A DNA stretch of 64,000 nt, taken from the NCBI RefSeq assembly GCF_039522165.1, contig NZ_BAAADE010000002.1:496001-560000 (forward strand), read 5' to 3'. The notes under the pieces are model-generated. The model was not told the origin of the DNA, ran no database searches, and saw only the letters and a list, made by a program, of their open reading frames with translations. This stretch comes from Paenochrobactrum glaciei. GTDB lineage: Bacteria > Pseudomonadota > Alphaproteobacteria > Rhizobiales > Rhizobiaceae. Of this stretch, positions 44,824 through 52,995 are shown in pieces. Each line of letters starts with the position of its first letter. Positions within the stretch are counted from its first letter, which is position 1. Position numbers and translations under genes: made by a program.

Positions 44824-45471
44824 CTAGGCCAGATGTGGTTTAAAGGCGACGAGACCGTCATGCATTTCATTCCAGACGGTGGCAAGCGCATCGTCCTGAC
44901 GGGCATTTTGCGCATAGGCGTCAAATTTCGGATAATCGTCAAAGAGTGTCGGGCAATTGCTCAGCTTTTTGATCGGCTCCAGAAAGAAGCGGATCGGCAG
45001 CAACCAGCAATCAGCAAGCGTTGCATGGTCGCCAAGCGCATAAGCTTCCCCTGTCATGCGTTCTTCGAGGATGGCAAGGCCACGTTTCATGACAGCGATT
45101 TGCGCGTCAATCTTCTGCTGACGATCAGCAGCATCTGCGGGCAATTTGAAGATATTGAGAGCTGGTACAAGCACTTCGAGTTCTGCCATGCGCGCTATTA
45201 AGCGTGTGAGGGCGCGGTCTTTCGGGTCTTGCGGCAGCAATGGGATATCGGTAAATTTTTCTTCCAGATATTCCGCAATGATGATGGCTTCAAAAAGTGA
45301 TGTGCCGGAACCTGTAACCAGCACCGGTACGCGCTGTACCGGTGTGATATCAGCGATCAGCTCCTGAAACGGGTAGGGCAGATCGATCAGTTTAAGCGGA
45401 ATATTTTTCAGATAAGCAGTGGCGCGGATTGCCGCTGCATAAGGAGAAAGTGGCCGGGAATAGAGTTTCAT
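44824..45471 (-). CDS. glutathione S-transferase family protein
   Basis: A 215-residue GST: the N-terminal thioredoxin-like domain (MKLYSRPLSPYAAAIRATAYLKNIPLKLIDL, cis-Pro region RVPVLVTGSGTSLFEAIIIAEYLEEKF) followed by the all-helical C-terminal domain (GDHATLADCWLLPI). The catalytic-position Ser/Tyr is probably S5 or S9. Such enzymes conjugate glutathione or isomerise substrates; the substrate is unknown. It sits inside the purine gene region between purQ and purL with no evident link to purines. Confidence 0.9.
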   Translation of the reverse strand: MKLYSRPLSPYAAAIRATAYLKNIPLKLIDLPYPFQELIADITPVQRVPVLVTGSGTSLFEAIIIAEYLEEKFTDIPLLPQDPKDRALTRLIARMAELEVLVPALNIFKLPADAADRQQKIDAQIAVMKRGLAILEERMTGEAYALGDHATLADCWLLPIRFFLEPIKKLSNCPTLFDDYPKFDAYAQNARQDDALATVWNEMHDGLVAFKPHLA

Positions 45472-45577
45472 GGGTCGCAGTCTCCTTAATGCTTGAGCGC
45501 TTTGATGGTGCGTTTTAACACTTACACCGTTTCAAACGAAAACAAGTTTATCTGATCTGAAAGACGGTTTACGTCAA

Positions 45578-46249
45578 TCAGGCAGCCAGTCCGAGGGCAC
45601 CAGCAAATAATGCACGTCCGTCATTACCGCCATGTGCTGCTTCGATCAGGTTTTCCGGATGCGGCATCATGCCGAGCACGTTGCCGCGTTCGTTCATAAT
45701 ACCTGCGATATTGTTGACAGAGCCGTTCGGGTTCGTGCCTTCCGCATAGCGGAAGAGAACCTGACCATTGTCTTCCAAACGCTTCAATGTTTCTGCGTCA
45801 GCAAAGTAATTGCCGTCATGGTGGGCAACAGGGCAGCGAATGATCTGACCGGCCTGATAACCACGGGTGAACACGGAAGTGGCATTAGCAACTTCGAGTT
45901 TAACTTCACGGCAGACAAATTTCAGCGATGTGTTGCGCATCAATGCGCCTGGCAGCAGACCTGCTTCGAGCAGAATCTGGAAGCCGTTGCACACGCCCAT
46001 AACTTTGACGCCTTTTTCAGCTTTTTCACGCACAGCCTGCATAACAGGCATACGTGCAGCAATGGCGCCGCAACGCAGATAGTCACCGTAAGAAAAGCCA
46101 CCCGGAATGACGATGAGATCAACATCATCAGGGATGCTTGTATCAGTCTGCCAGACAGTGACAGGTGCCTGACCGGTGATCTTTGTTAAAGCGGCAATCA
46201 TATCGCGGTCGCGATTGAGGCCCGGAAGGAGAATGACAGCGGATTTCAT
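45578..46249 (-). CDS. purQ: phosphoribosylformylglycinamidine synthase subunit PurQ (glutaminase)
   Basis: PurQ releases ammonia from glutamine for PurL. The 223-residue class I amidotransferase has the nucleophile C87 in VMGVCNGFQILLEAGLLPG, the VIPGGFSYGDYLRCGAIA oxyanion region and a C-terminal His/Glu pair (MPHPENLIEAAHGG). The start at 46249 (MKSAVILLPG) fits the family; the frame runs 25 codons further upstream without homology. PurS is about 80 nt upstream on the same strand. Confidence 0.97.
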   Translation of the reverse strand: MKSAVILLPGLNRDRDMIAALTKITGQAPVTVWQTDTSIPDDVDLIVIPGGFSYGDYLRCGAIAARMPVMQAVREKAEKGVKVMGVCNGFQILLEAGLLPGALMRNTSLKFVCREVKLEVANATSVFTRGYQAGQIIRCPVAHHDGNYFADAETLKRLEDNGQVLFRYAEGTNPNGSVNNIAGIMNERGNVLGMMPHPENLIEAAHGGNDGRALFAGALGLAA

Positions 46250-46327
46250 GACACCAATCGTCCTATTGTTCATATAACAAAAGTGAAAAGACCGGCTTGG
46301 GAATATCCCAAGCGATCTGATCAATGG

Positions 46328-46570
46328 TCAGAGAATAGTGATACTATAATCTTCGATGACGGTATTGGCGAGAAGCTTTTCGCACATCGCTTTGAGGTTG
46401 GTTTCTGCGGCAGCTTTATCAGCGCCTTCCAGTTCAACATCAAAAACCTTGCCCTGACGGACAGAGTTGACGCCATCAAAACCAAGGCTGCCCAATGCGC
46501 CAACAATTGCTTTGCCCTGAGGGTCGAGAACGCCGTTTTTTAATGTAACGGTGACACGTGCTTTGATCAC
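46328..46570 (-). CDS. purS: phosphoribosylformylglycinamidine synthase subunit PurS
   Basis: The small subunit that bridges PurL and PurQ for ammonia channelling. The 80-residue length and the motifs KARVTVTLKNGVLDPQGKAI and LGFDGVNSVRQGKVFDVEL are typical. It lies between purC and purQ in the expected purC-purS-purQ order. A hairpin (AGCCCG/CGGGCT, about 46619-46652) separates it from purC. Confidence 0.96.
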   Translation of the reverse strand: MIKARVTVTLKNGVLDPQGKAIVGALGSLGFDGVNSVRQGKVFDVELEGADKAAAETNLKAMCEKLLANTVIEDYSITIL

Positions 46571-46659
46571 TGTTTTATCCTGTAAAAAAGATTGCCGTAA
46601 AAGCTGTTTTAGAAATCATAGAGCCCGCCTGATGTTTTCAAGACGGGCTTTATGAGATT

Positions 46660-47424
46660 TTATTTCACCAGAACGGGGCCGGACGGACGCGATGGCTCAT
46701 TTTCATTCATGATGCCAAGGCGACGGGCGACTTCCTGATAGGCTTCAACCAAACCACCCATATCGCGGCGGAAACGGTCTTTGTCCATCTTTTCATTGGT
46801 GTTGATGTCCCATAGGCGGGCGGAATCCGGTGAGATTTCGTCCGCAATGACGATGCGCATCAGTTCGCCTTCCCAGAGGCGGCCACATTCGATCTTGAAG
46901 TCCACCAGCTGGATGCCGATGCCAAGAAATAGGCCGGTGAGGAAATCATTGGCGCGGATTGCGAGCGTCATAATATCATCGAGTTCCTGCGGGCTTGCCC
47001 AGCCGAACGCGGTGATGTGTTCTTCAGATACCATCGGATCATCAAGCGCATCGGCTTTATAATAGAACTCAACGATGGAACGCGGTAAAACTGTGCCTTC
47101 TTCAAGGCCAAGGCGTTTGGCCAGAGAACCGGCAGCCACATTGCGAACCACAACTTCCAAAGGAACGATTTCAACTTCCCGGATCAGCTGCTCACGCATG
47201 TTGAGGCGCTTGATAAAGTGGGTAGGGATGTTGATCCGGTTCAAAAGCTGAAAAATATGCTCGGAAATACGATTGTTCAGCACACCTTTGCCATCAATAA
47301 CTTCGTGTTTCTTGTTATTGAACGCAGTGGCATCATCTTTGAAAAACTGGATGAGAGTACCTGGCTCAGGTCCTTCATAAAGAATCTTGGCCTTACCCTC
47401 GTAAATACGGCGGCGACGGTTCAT
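46660..47424 (-). CDS. purC: SAICAR synthase
   Basis: PurC joins aspartate to CAIR in step 8 of purine synthesis. The 254-residue protein has the start RRRRIYEGKAKILYEG, the nucleotide-binding KDDATAFNNKK and the signature VDFKIECGR. The last ~15 residues (NENEPSRPSGPVLVK) form an extra tail. It is the first gene of the purC-purS-purQ transcript; an 11-bp inverted repeat lies in its upstream region. Confidence 0.97.
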   Translation of the reverse strand: MNRRRRIYEGKAKILYEGPEPGTLIQFFKDDATAFNNKKHEVIDGKGVLNNRISEHIFQLLNRINIPTHFIKRLNMREQLIREVEIVPLEVVVRNVAAGSLAKRLGLEEGTVLPRSIVEFYYKADALDDPMVSEEHITAFGWASPQELDDIMTLAIRANDFLTGLFLGIGIQLVDFKIECGRLWEGELMRIVIADEISPDSARLWDINTNEKMDKDRFRRDMGGLVEAYQEVARRLGIMNENEPSRPSGPVLVK

Positions 47425-47505
47425 GGTTTTTCCTGGATATGGAAATCTGTGATGCGCGGTATATAAGTTCCGCAGTGTATGCGCGCTACCTATAGCAAAT
47501 TAACG

Positions 47506-47541
47506 ATTTTAACAATGGCGCATTGGGCGGATTGTTAAAAT
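47506..47541. repeat. perfect 11-bp inverted repeat between purC and ydcF
   Basis: ATTTTAACAAT (47506-47516) and ATTGTTAAAAT (47531-47541) are exact inverted copies separated by 14 nt. It is in the 234-bp divergent intergenic region, 80 nt before purC and 118 nt before ydcF. It could be an operator for a dimeric regulator or an AT-rich stem-loop; there is no T run suggestive of a terminator. Confidence 0.6.
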
Positions 47542-47658
47542 TTAATGAATAAGCGGTGATCTGTCGCGAGGAAAAATCGGGCGGGTGCTATGCCTCTTTG
47601 TTTTCCGTGTTAAAAGCAGACATAGTATTTTGCATTCTATGCGTGTTGAAGAGGCTTC

Positions 47659-48453
47659 ATGTTTTTCAGTCTGTCTAAAATCATCTGGCTCTTCATGCAG
47701 CCTTTGTCGGTGCTGCTGGTTTTGTGCGCCTTTTGTGTTGTTGCGCTTTATTGCGGCTGGAAAGCTTTGGCGATAGTGTCGATGCTAATAGCTTGTTTTA
47801 TCATTATATTATGCGGCTTTACTACTTTGGGTTCTGTGCTGCTTAATCCTTTGGAGGAGCGCTTTCAGCGCCCGCAGGAGCTGCCCGAAAATATTGACGG
47901 GATCATTGTTCTTGGCGGCTATATGAGCGGTGAAGTTAATGCGGCGCGCGGTGGCACAGAGCTTAACAGTGCCGGAGACCGTATTGTGGAAACCATGCGG
48001 TTTTCTAAACATTTTCGCGATGCAAAAATTGTAGTGACAGGTGGTGAGGGTACATATTTTAGCCGCTCAATACCAGATGCCGAGAGTACGCGTGCGCTTT
48101 TCAAGGCATTTCAGGTCGATGACAGCAATGTGGTTTATGAGGCGCAATCACGCAATACGATTGAAAATGCACAAATGACTTATGATCTGGTCAAGCCGGA
48201 AAAAGGGCAGAACTGGCTGTTGATTACCTCAGCCTATCATATGCCACGTTCGGTCGGGGTTTTTAGAAAGGCGGGTTTTGATGTCATCGCCTGGCCGGTT
48301 GATTATAAAACCGTGCCGGATACCCAATTCCGTTTTTATTTTCAAAATGCCAATGAGGCGTTTTCACGAAGCTCAACCGCATTTCATGAGTGGTTGGGTT
48401 TGGTTATTTATTGGTGGAACGGCAAGATAGATCGACTGTTTCCGCAGCCATAG
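47659..48453 (+). CDS. YdcF/ElyC-family membrane-anchored protein (DUF218)
   Basis: A 264-residue protein with two N-terminal transmembrane helices (about residues 8-30 and 35-57) and a DUF218 domain facing the periplasm: IDGIIVLGGYMSGEV, AKIVVTGGEGTYF, ESTRALFKAFQV, and NWLLITSAYHMPRSVGVFRKAGF. The Glu/Arg/Asn residues of the ESRNT-type motif (EAQSRNTIENAQMT) are present. In E. coli, ElyC affects envelope integrity; the enzymatic activity is unproven. It is divergent from purC. Confidence 0.9.
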   Translation: MFFSLSKIIWLFMQPLSVLLVLCAFCVVALYCGWKALAIVSMLIACFIIILCGFTTLGSVLLNPLEERFQRPQELPENIDGIIVLGGYMSGEVNAARGGTELNSAGDRIVETMRFSKHFRDAKIVVTGGEGTYFSRSIPDAESTRALFKAFQVDDSNVVYEAQSRNTIENAQMTYDLVKPEKGQNWLLITSAYHMPRSVGVFRKAGFDVIAWPVDYKTVPDTQFRFYFQNANEAFSRSSTAFHEWLGLVIYWWNGKIDRLFPQP

Positions 48454-48645
48454 ATGGCTTATTTTTGCCGTATTAATTACAGTTTTATTAATGTGAGTTA
48501 AAAATTAAATATATGATTTTATTTATCTATTCGCTGTCAATTCATGTTTGTGCATAGCTTGCACCACATTTATGCCTTAAACAGCGATTGCGTAAAACAT
48601 ATGCCCGTTCTATAGAAGGGGCAGAAATTTTATTCAGCAGAAAAG

Positions 48646-48756
48646 ATGCGCATAAAAATGGACGAAACTGTTCAAAAATCTTGCTGGGGCGTTGCTCTTT
48701 GGGGTGCCGTAGCTTTGTTCTCAGTTATTATTTTGGCCTATTTATTTTCAGTTTAA
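48646..48756 (+). CDS. very small single-helix membrane protein
   Basis: A 36-codon frame (32 if the second ATG at 48658 is used) encoding MDETVQKSCWGVALWGAVAL... followed by a hydrophobic run to a short C-terminus. It would be a single transmembrane helix with an acidic/basic N-terminal tail. A strong terminator begins 10 nt after its stop, which supports an expressed unit. The upstream AAAAG is a weak ribosome-binding site. It does not obviously match CydX or KdpF. It is short, so coding is not certain. Confidence 0.45.
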   Translation: MRIKMDETVQKSCWGVALWGAVALFSVIILAYLFSV

Positions 48757-48765
48757 ATTTTTTAT

Positions 48766-48809
48766 AAAAAGCGGGCGCTTGGCAATATGATGCCAGCGCC
48801 CGTTTTTTT
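48766..48809 (+). terminator. terminator after the small membrane-protein ORF
   Basis: GGGCGCTTGGCA and TGCCAGCGCCC pair around ATATGA, followed by GTTTTTTTG. It could serve the small ORF or a read-through transcript from ydcF. Confidence 0.85.
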
Positions 48810-48976
48810 GTGCCTGCGAGTGATCGAATCGCTCGAAACTAATCTTTATTAATAAATGATAAATCTGTGAGTTTGCGGTTTGAATTGTCGCTAAGGGATT
48901 CTCAAATCGTTAATAGTTCGTTACTTTAGTCCCACAAGATTCGCTACGACTTGCGAGAATATGGGATACAAAGACT

Positions 48977-49852
48977 ATGGCACAGGCATCAAGCGCGGCT
49001 CGTGAGCCTTCAATGGAAGAAATCCTCGCTTCTATCCGTCGTATTATCGAGGATAGCGATGTGACACGGCAGGACCCGGCAGAAACGGCGCAGGCAGAAA
49101 AACCTGCTATGCGTAATGAGCCTGTCACGCGTGGTGAAGTTGCCCCGTTTCGTCGTCCTAATGCGGAAATGCCTGAACAAGTTGCACCTGTTGCGCCAGC
49201 CGCATCTGCTGCTGCACCTGTTCGCAATTACGAGCGCCCTTTATTGCAGGAAAAGCCGGTGAGCGCACCGGTCGCCAAGCCTGATGCTGTACGCAGCTCC
49301 GTGATGACTGCGGTGTCTGCTGCGATTGAACAGCCGGAACAGCCAAATGCTGACGCTCCGGTGCTGGATGGCAATATGAGCCTGCGCGGTTCATTTGATA
49401 TGGATCAGGAAACCGCTGATTATGTGGCGGTTAAGCCGGTTCCGGCCAATGATGCTGCTAAAACTGCGAAAAACACTGTCGAGGCTCAGCCTGAAATGAA
49501 GGCTGGGGTCGCTGATTTCAACATCAGAGAGAAAGTCGAGCAGAGCGTGGAAAATGATATCCATAAGATTATCTCGGAAATGATGGAAAAGCAGCCGGAA
49601 GTAGCTCCTGAAGAGGCGGCAGCTAAACCGGCAGCCCCTTTGGCATCGGCTTCAACCAAGCAACAGGTTTCGGCGTCTTTTGAACAATTGTCGGAAGCTG
49701 TGCGTCAGGAGCGTATCCGCTCGCTGGAAGAGCAGGCGGAAGCGCTCTTGCGTCCGATGCTGCAAAACTGGCTGGATGAAAATCTGCCAAGCATGGTTGA
49801 GCGTCTTGTGCGTGAAGAAATTGAACGCATGGTTCGCGGTGACCAGTACTGA
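48977..49852 (+). CDS. popZ: PopZ-like polar organising protein (DUF2497)
   Basis: A 291-residue protein with the PopZ architecture: an N-terminal helix (SMEEILASIRRIIEDSD), a long acidic, Pro/Ala-rich disordered middle (about residues 30-205), and the conserved helical C-terminus (LEEQAEALLRPMLQNWLDENLPSMVERLVREEIERMVRG). PopZ forms a polar matrix that tethers centromeres and cell-cycle proteins in alphaproteobacteria. It lies upstream of valS, as in relatives. Assignment rests on the two terminal helices, because the middle is low complexity. Confidence 0.9.
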   Translation: MAQASSAAREPSMEEILASIRRIIEDSDVTRQDPAETAQAEKPAMRNEPVTRGEVAPFRRPNAEMPEQVAPVAPAASAAAPVRNYERPLLQEKPVSAPVAKPDAVRSSVMTAVSAAIEQPEQPNADAPVLDGNMSLRGSFDMDQETADYVAVKPVPANDAAKTAKNTVEAQPEMKAGVADFNIREKVEQSVENDIHKIISEMMEKQPEVAPEEAAAKPAAPLASASTKQQVSASFEQLSEAVRQERIRSLEEQAEALLRPMLQNWLDENLPSMVERLVREEIERMVRGDQY

Positions 49853-49878
49853 TTTATAAAGATAAGTTGGAATGCGTT

Positions 49879-49918
49879 AATCCCGTCATTATATATGGCG
49901 GGATTATTGTTTTTTGAC
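49879..49918 (+). terminator. terminator after the popZ-like gene
   Basis: AATCCCG and CGGGATT arms with an AT-rich loop, followed by ATTGTTTTTTG. Confidence 0.78.
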
Positions 49919-50039
49919 ACAAAACCCATGGCGGTTTAAGAGGTCAATCAAAGTGACTCTCATTTAGGCTTGCTTATTGAGTGAAGGCGGCAAACTGCTG
50001 AATTAATCTTCATTCTTTGCACAACGACCGGACAGTTTG

Positions 50040-52772
50040 ATGCTAGAAAAAACATATGATGCAGCGGCAACAGAGCCGAAAATTGCAGAGCGATGGGAAG
50101 AGGCAGGCGCATTTAAAGCGGGTGCCGGTGCGAAAGAAGGCGCGGAGCCGTTTACAATTGTTATTCCGCCGCCAAATGTCACCGGTTCTTTGCATATGGG
50201 CCATGCGCTGAACAACACGATTCAGGATATTCTGGTTCGTTTTGAACGTATGCGCGGCAAAAATGTGCTGTGGCAGCCAGGCTTCGACCACGCGGGTATT
50301 GCAACGCAGATGGTTGTTGAGCGTCAGCTGGCTGAGCGTAAAGAGCCCAACCGTCATGCGATGGGACGTGAAAAGTTCGTTGAACGCATCTGGCAGTGGA
50401 AGAATGAATCCGGTGGTATGATTTCCAATCAGCTGCGCCGTCTTGGGGCATCTTGCGATTGGTCACGTGAACGCTTCACCATGGATGAAGGTCTTTCCAA
50501 AGCGGTTCTGGAAGTGTTTGTAACCCTTCACCGCGAAGGCTTGATTTATAAAGACAAGCGTCTGGTTAACTGGGATCCGAAATTGCTGACCGCGATTTCC
50601 GATCTGGAAGTTGAACAACGCGAGATTAAAGGCAATTTGTGGCACTTCCGCTATCCGCTGGAAGGCGTGACTTTTAACGCGGAAGATCCAAGCACCTATA
50701 TCGTTGTTGCTACAACGCGTCCTGAAACCATGCTGGGCGATAGCGGTGTTGCGGTTAATCCGGAAGATGAACGCTATCAGGCACGTATCGGCAAGTCCGT
50801 TATTCTGCCGCTGGTTGGCCGTGCTATTCCGATTGTCGGTGATGATTATGCTGATCCGGAAGCCGGTTCCGGTGCGGTTAAAATTACGCCTGCGCATGAT
50901 TTCAACGACTTTGAAGTTGGCAAGCGCAATGATCTGCGCAAAATCAACATCATGGCGCCTGATGCCACCATCTGCCTGAAAGATAATGAAGACTTTCTGG
51001 AAGGTGTGGCTGCCAGCGCCACGCTTGATGCATTGATTGCTGAGCTTGACGGTCAGGACAGATTTGCTGTTCGCAAGGCCATTGTTGCCAAGATGGAAGA
51101 GGGCGGCTATCTCGAGAAAATCGAAGATCACACCCATATGGTTCCACATGGCGACCGTGGTGGCGTGCCGATTGAGCCGCTTTTGACCGATCAGTGGTAT
51201 GTTAATGCGGCCGAAATGGCCAAGCCTGCGATCGACAGCGTTCGTGAAGGACGCACTGCGATCGTACCGAAAACATGGGAAAAGACCTATTATGACTGGA
51301 TGGAAAACATTCAGCCATGGTGTATTTCCCGTCAATTGTGGTGGGGACACCAAATCCCTGCATGGTATGGCCCGGATGGCGAAATTTTCGTTGAGAAAAG
51401 CGAAGCAGAAGCATTGGCTTCGGCAGAAAAGCATTATGGCAAGCCGACTGAACTGACCCGTGATCCGGACGTTCTGGACACATGGTTCTCGTCTGCTTTG
51501 TGGCCGTTCTCGACCCTTGGCTGGCCCGACAAAACACCGGAACTGGAAACCTATTACCAGACCGACGTTTTGGTGACCGGTTTTGATATTATCTTCTTCT
51601 GGGTTGCCAGAATGATGATGATGGGTCTTCATTTCATGGATGAAGAACCGTTCCACACCGTTTATGTTCATGCGCTGGTGCGTGATAAAAACGGCGCGAA
51701 AATGTCGAAGTCCAAAGGCAATGTCATTGATCCGCTGGAACTGATTGACGAATATGGTGCAGATGCGCTGCGCTTTACGCTGGCTATTATGGCGGCACAG
51801 GGACGTGATGTTAAGCTCGACCCTGCACGTATTGCCGGTTACCGCAATTTCGGCACCAAGCTGTGGAATGCGACCCGTTTTGCGCAGATGAACGGCGTGA
51901 AGGCAGATAAAAACTTCAAGCCGGAACAGGCAAAACTGGCGGTTAACCGTTGGATTTTGACTGAACTGACACAGGCCGCTAACGCCATCACTGCCGGTAT
52001 TACCAGCTATCGCTTCAATGAAGCGGCTTCGGCTGCTTACCGCTTTGTCTGGAACCAGTTCTGTGACTGGTATCTGGAATTGCTCAAACCAATTTTCATG
52101 GGCGATGATGAAGCTGAAAAAGCGGAAGCACAGGCCTGTGCGGCTTATTGCCTTGACGAAATCTATCGTCTGCTGCATCCGTTTATGCCGTTCATGACCG
52201 AAGAGCTTTGGGCTCTGACCGCCGGTGAAGGGACTGAGCGCGACAGCGTGTTGGCTTTGGCTCAGTGGCCGGAATTGTCTTTTGAAGATAATGAAGCTGC
52301 AACCGACGTTAACTGGCTGATTGATCTGGTGAATGGTATCCGTTCGGTTCGCTCTGAAATGAACGTACCGCCATCAGCTAAGGCGCCATTGATTGTGCTG
52401 GAAGCCAATGCACAGACCAAAGAGCGTTTTGAGCGTCACGATGCGGCGATCAAACGTCTGGCACGCGTGGAAAATGTTGAATTTTCTGATGCAGCGCCAA
52501 AAGGTTCGGCACAGCTGGTTATCGGTGAAGCAACGGCATGTATGCCGCTTGGCAGCCTGATTGACCTGAGTGCGGAAACTGCCCGCCTGACCAAAGAAGC
52601 CGGCAAGATCGATGCAGAAATGCAGAAGATTAATGCCAAGCTTTCGAATGAAAAATTTGTTGCCAATGCACGCGAAGACGTAGTGGCAGCAGAACGTGCC
52701 CGTCTTGTTGAATTGCAGGAAGCCGCGGAAAAAGTGGCACTGGCACAAAAACGTATTCAGGAAGCTGGCTAA
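50040..52772 (+). CDS. valS: valyl-tRNA synthetase
   Basis: A class I synthetase that charges tRNA-Val. The 910-residue protein has the HIGH motif as HMGH (residues 52-55, NVTGSLHMGHALN), a large editing (CP1) domain with TTRPETMLGD and the KMSKS loop at about residue 554 (GAKMSKSKGNVIDP). A DWYLELLKP anticodon-binding region follows, and the last ~65 residues form a Lys/Glu-rich coiled coil, as usual. The ATG at 50040 overlaps an in-frame TTG at 50037. No T-box leader was seen. Confidence 0.98.
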   Translation: MLEKTYDAAATEPKIAERWEEAGAFKAGAGAKEGAEPFTIVIPPPNVTGSLHMGHALNNTIQDILVRFERMRGKNVLWQPGFDHAGIATQMVVERQLAERKEPNRHAMGREKFVERIWQWKNESGGMISNQLRRLGASCDWSRERFTMDEGLSKAVLEVFVTLHREGLIYKDKRLVNWDPKLLTAISDLEVEQREIKGNLWHFRYPLEGVTFNAEDPSTYIVVATTRPETMLGDSGVAVNPEDERYQARIGKSVILPLVGRAIPIVGDDYADPEAGSGAVKITPAHDFNDFEVGKRNDLRKINIMAPDATICLKDNEDFLEGVAASATLDALIAELDGQDRFAVRKAIVAKMEEGGYLEKIEDHTHMVPHGDRGGVPIEPLLTDQWYVNAAEMAKPAIDSVREGRTAIVPKTWEKTYYDWMENIQPWCISRQLWWGHQIPAWYGPDGEIFVEKSEAEALASAEKHYGKPTELTRDPDVLDTWFSSALWPFSTLGWPDKTPELETYYQTDVLVTGFDIIFFWVARMMMMGLHFMDEEPFHTVYVHALVRDKNGAKMSKSKGNVIDPLELIDEYGADALRFTLAIMAAQGRDVKLDPARIAGYRNFGTKLWNATRFAQMNGVKADKNFKPEQAKLAVNRWILTELTQAANAITAGITSYRFNEAASAAYRFVWNQFCDWYLELLKPIFMGDDEAEKAEAQACAAYCLDEIYRLLHPFMPFMTEELWALTAGEGTERDSVLALAQWPELSFEDNEAATDVNWLIDLVNGIRSVRSEMNVPPSAKAPLIVLEANAQTKERFERHDAAIKRLARVENVEFSDAAPKGSAQLVIGEATACMPLGSLIDLSAETARLTKEAGKIDAEMQKINAKLSNEKFVANAREDVVAAERARLVELQEAAEKVALAQKRIQEAG

Positions 52773-52794
52773 GCTGCTCTGAAAATTTAATAAG

Positions 52795-52837
52795 CCCGCG
52801 ATGCAACTTTGTGGAATTGCATCGCGGGTATTTTTTT
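52795..52837 (+). terminator. valS terminator
   Basis: Perfect 12-bp stem CCCGCGATGCAA/TTGCATCGCGGG with a 10-nt loop, then TATTTTTTT. Confidence 0.9.
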
Positions 52838-52995
52838 GTCTATTTTTAGCTGTTGATTTTAATTCGTTGTTTTAATTGTGTGATTTATTGCCTCATCTAC
52901 AACTAAAGTTTGAAAGTCAGGAGACTCTCATTCATGGTGCACTGGGGAATTTATAAAAATATGCCGGTTACGGGACAGAACCGCAGGGAACATAT

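Noticed and set aside
50463..52178. 571-codon frame antisense to valS
   Set aside because: It lies wholly inside valS on the opposite strand and has no domain; long antisense frames are common opposite well-biased codons.
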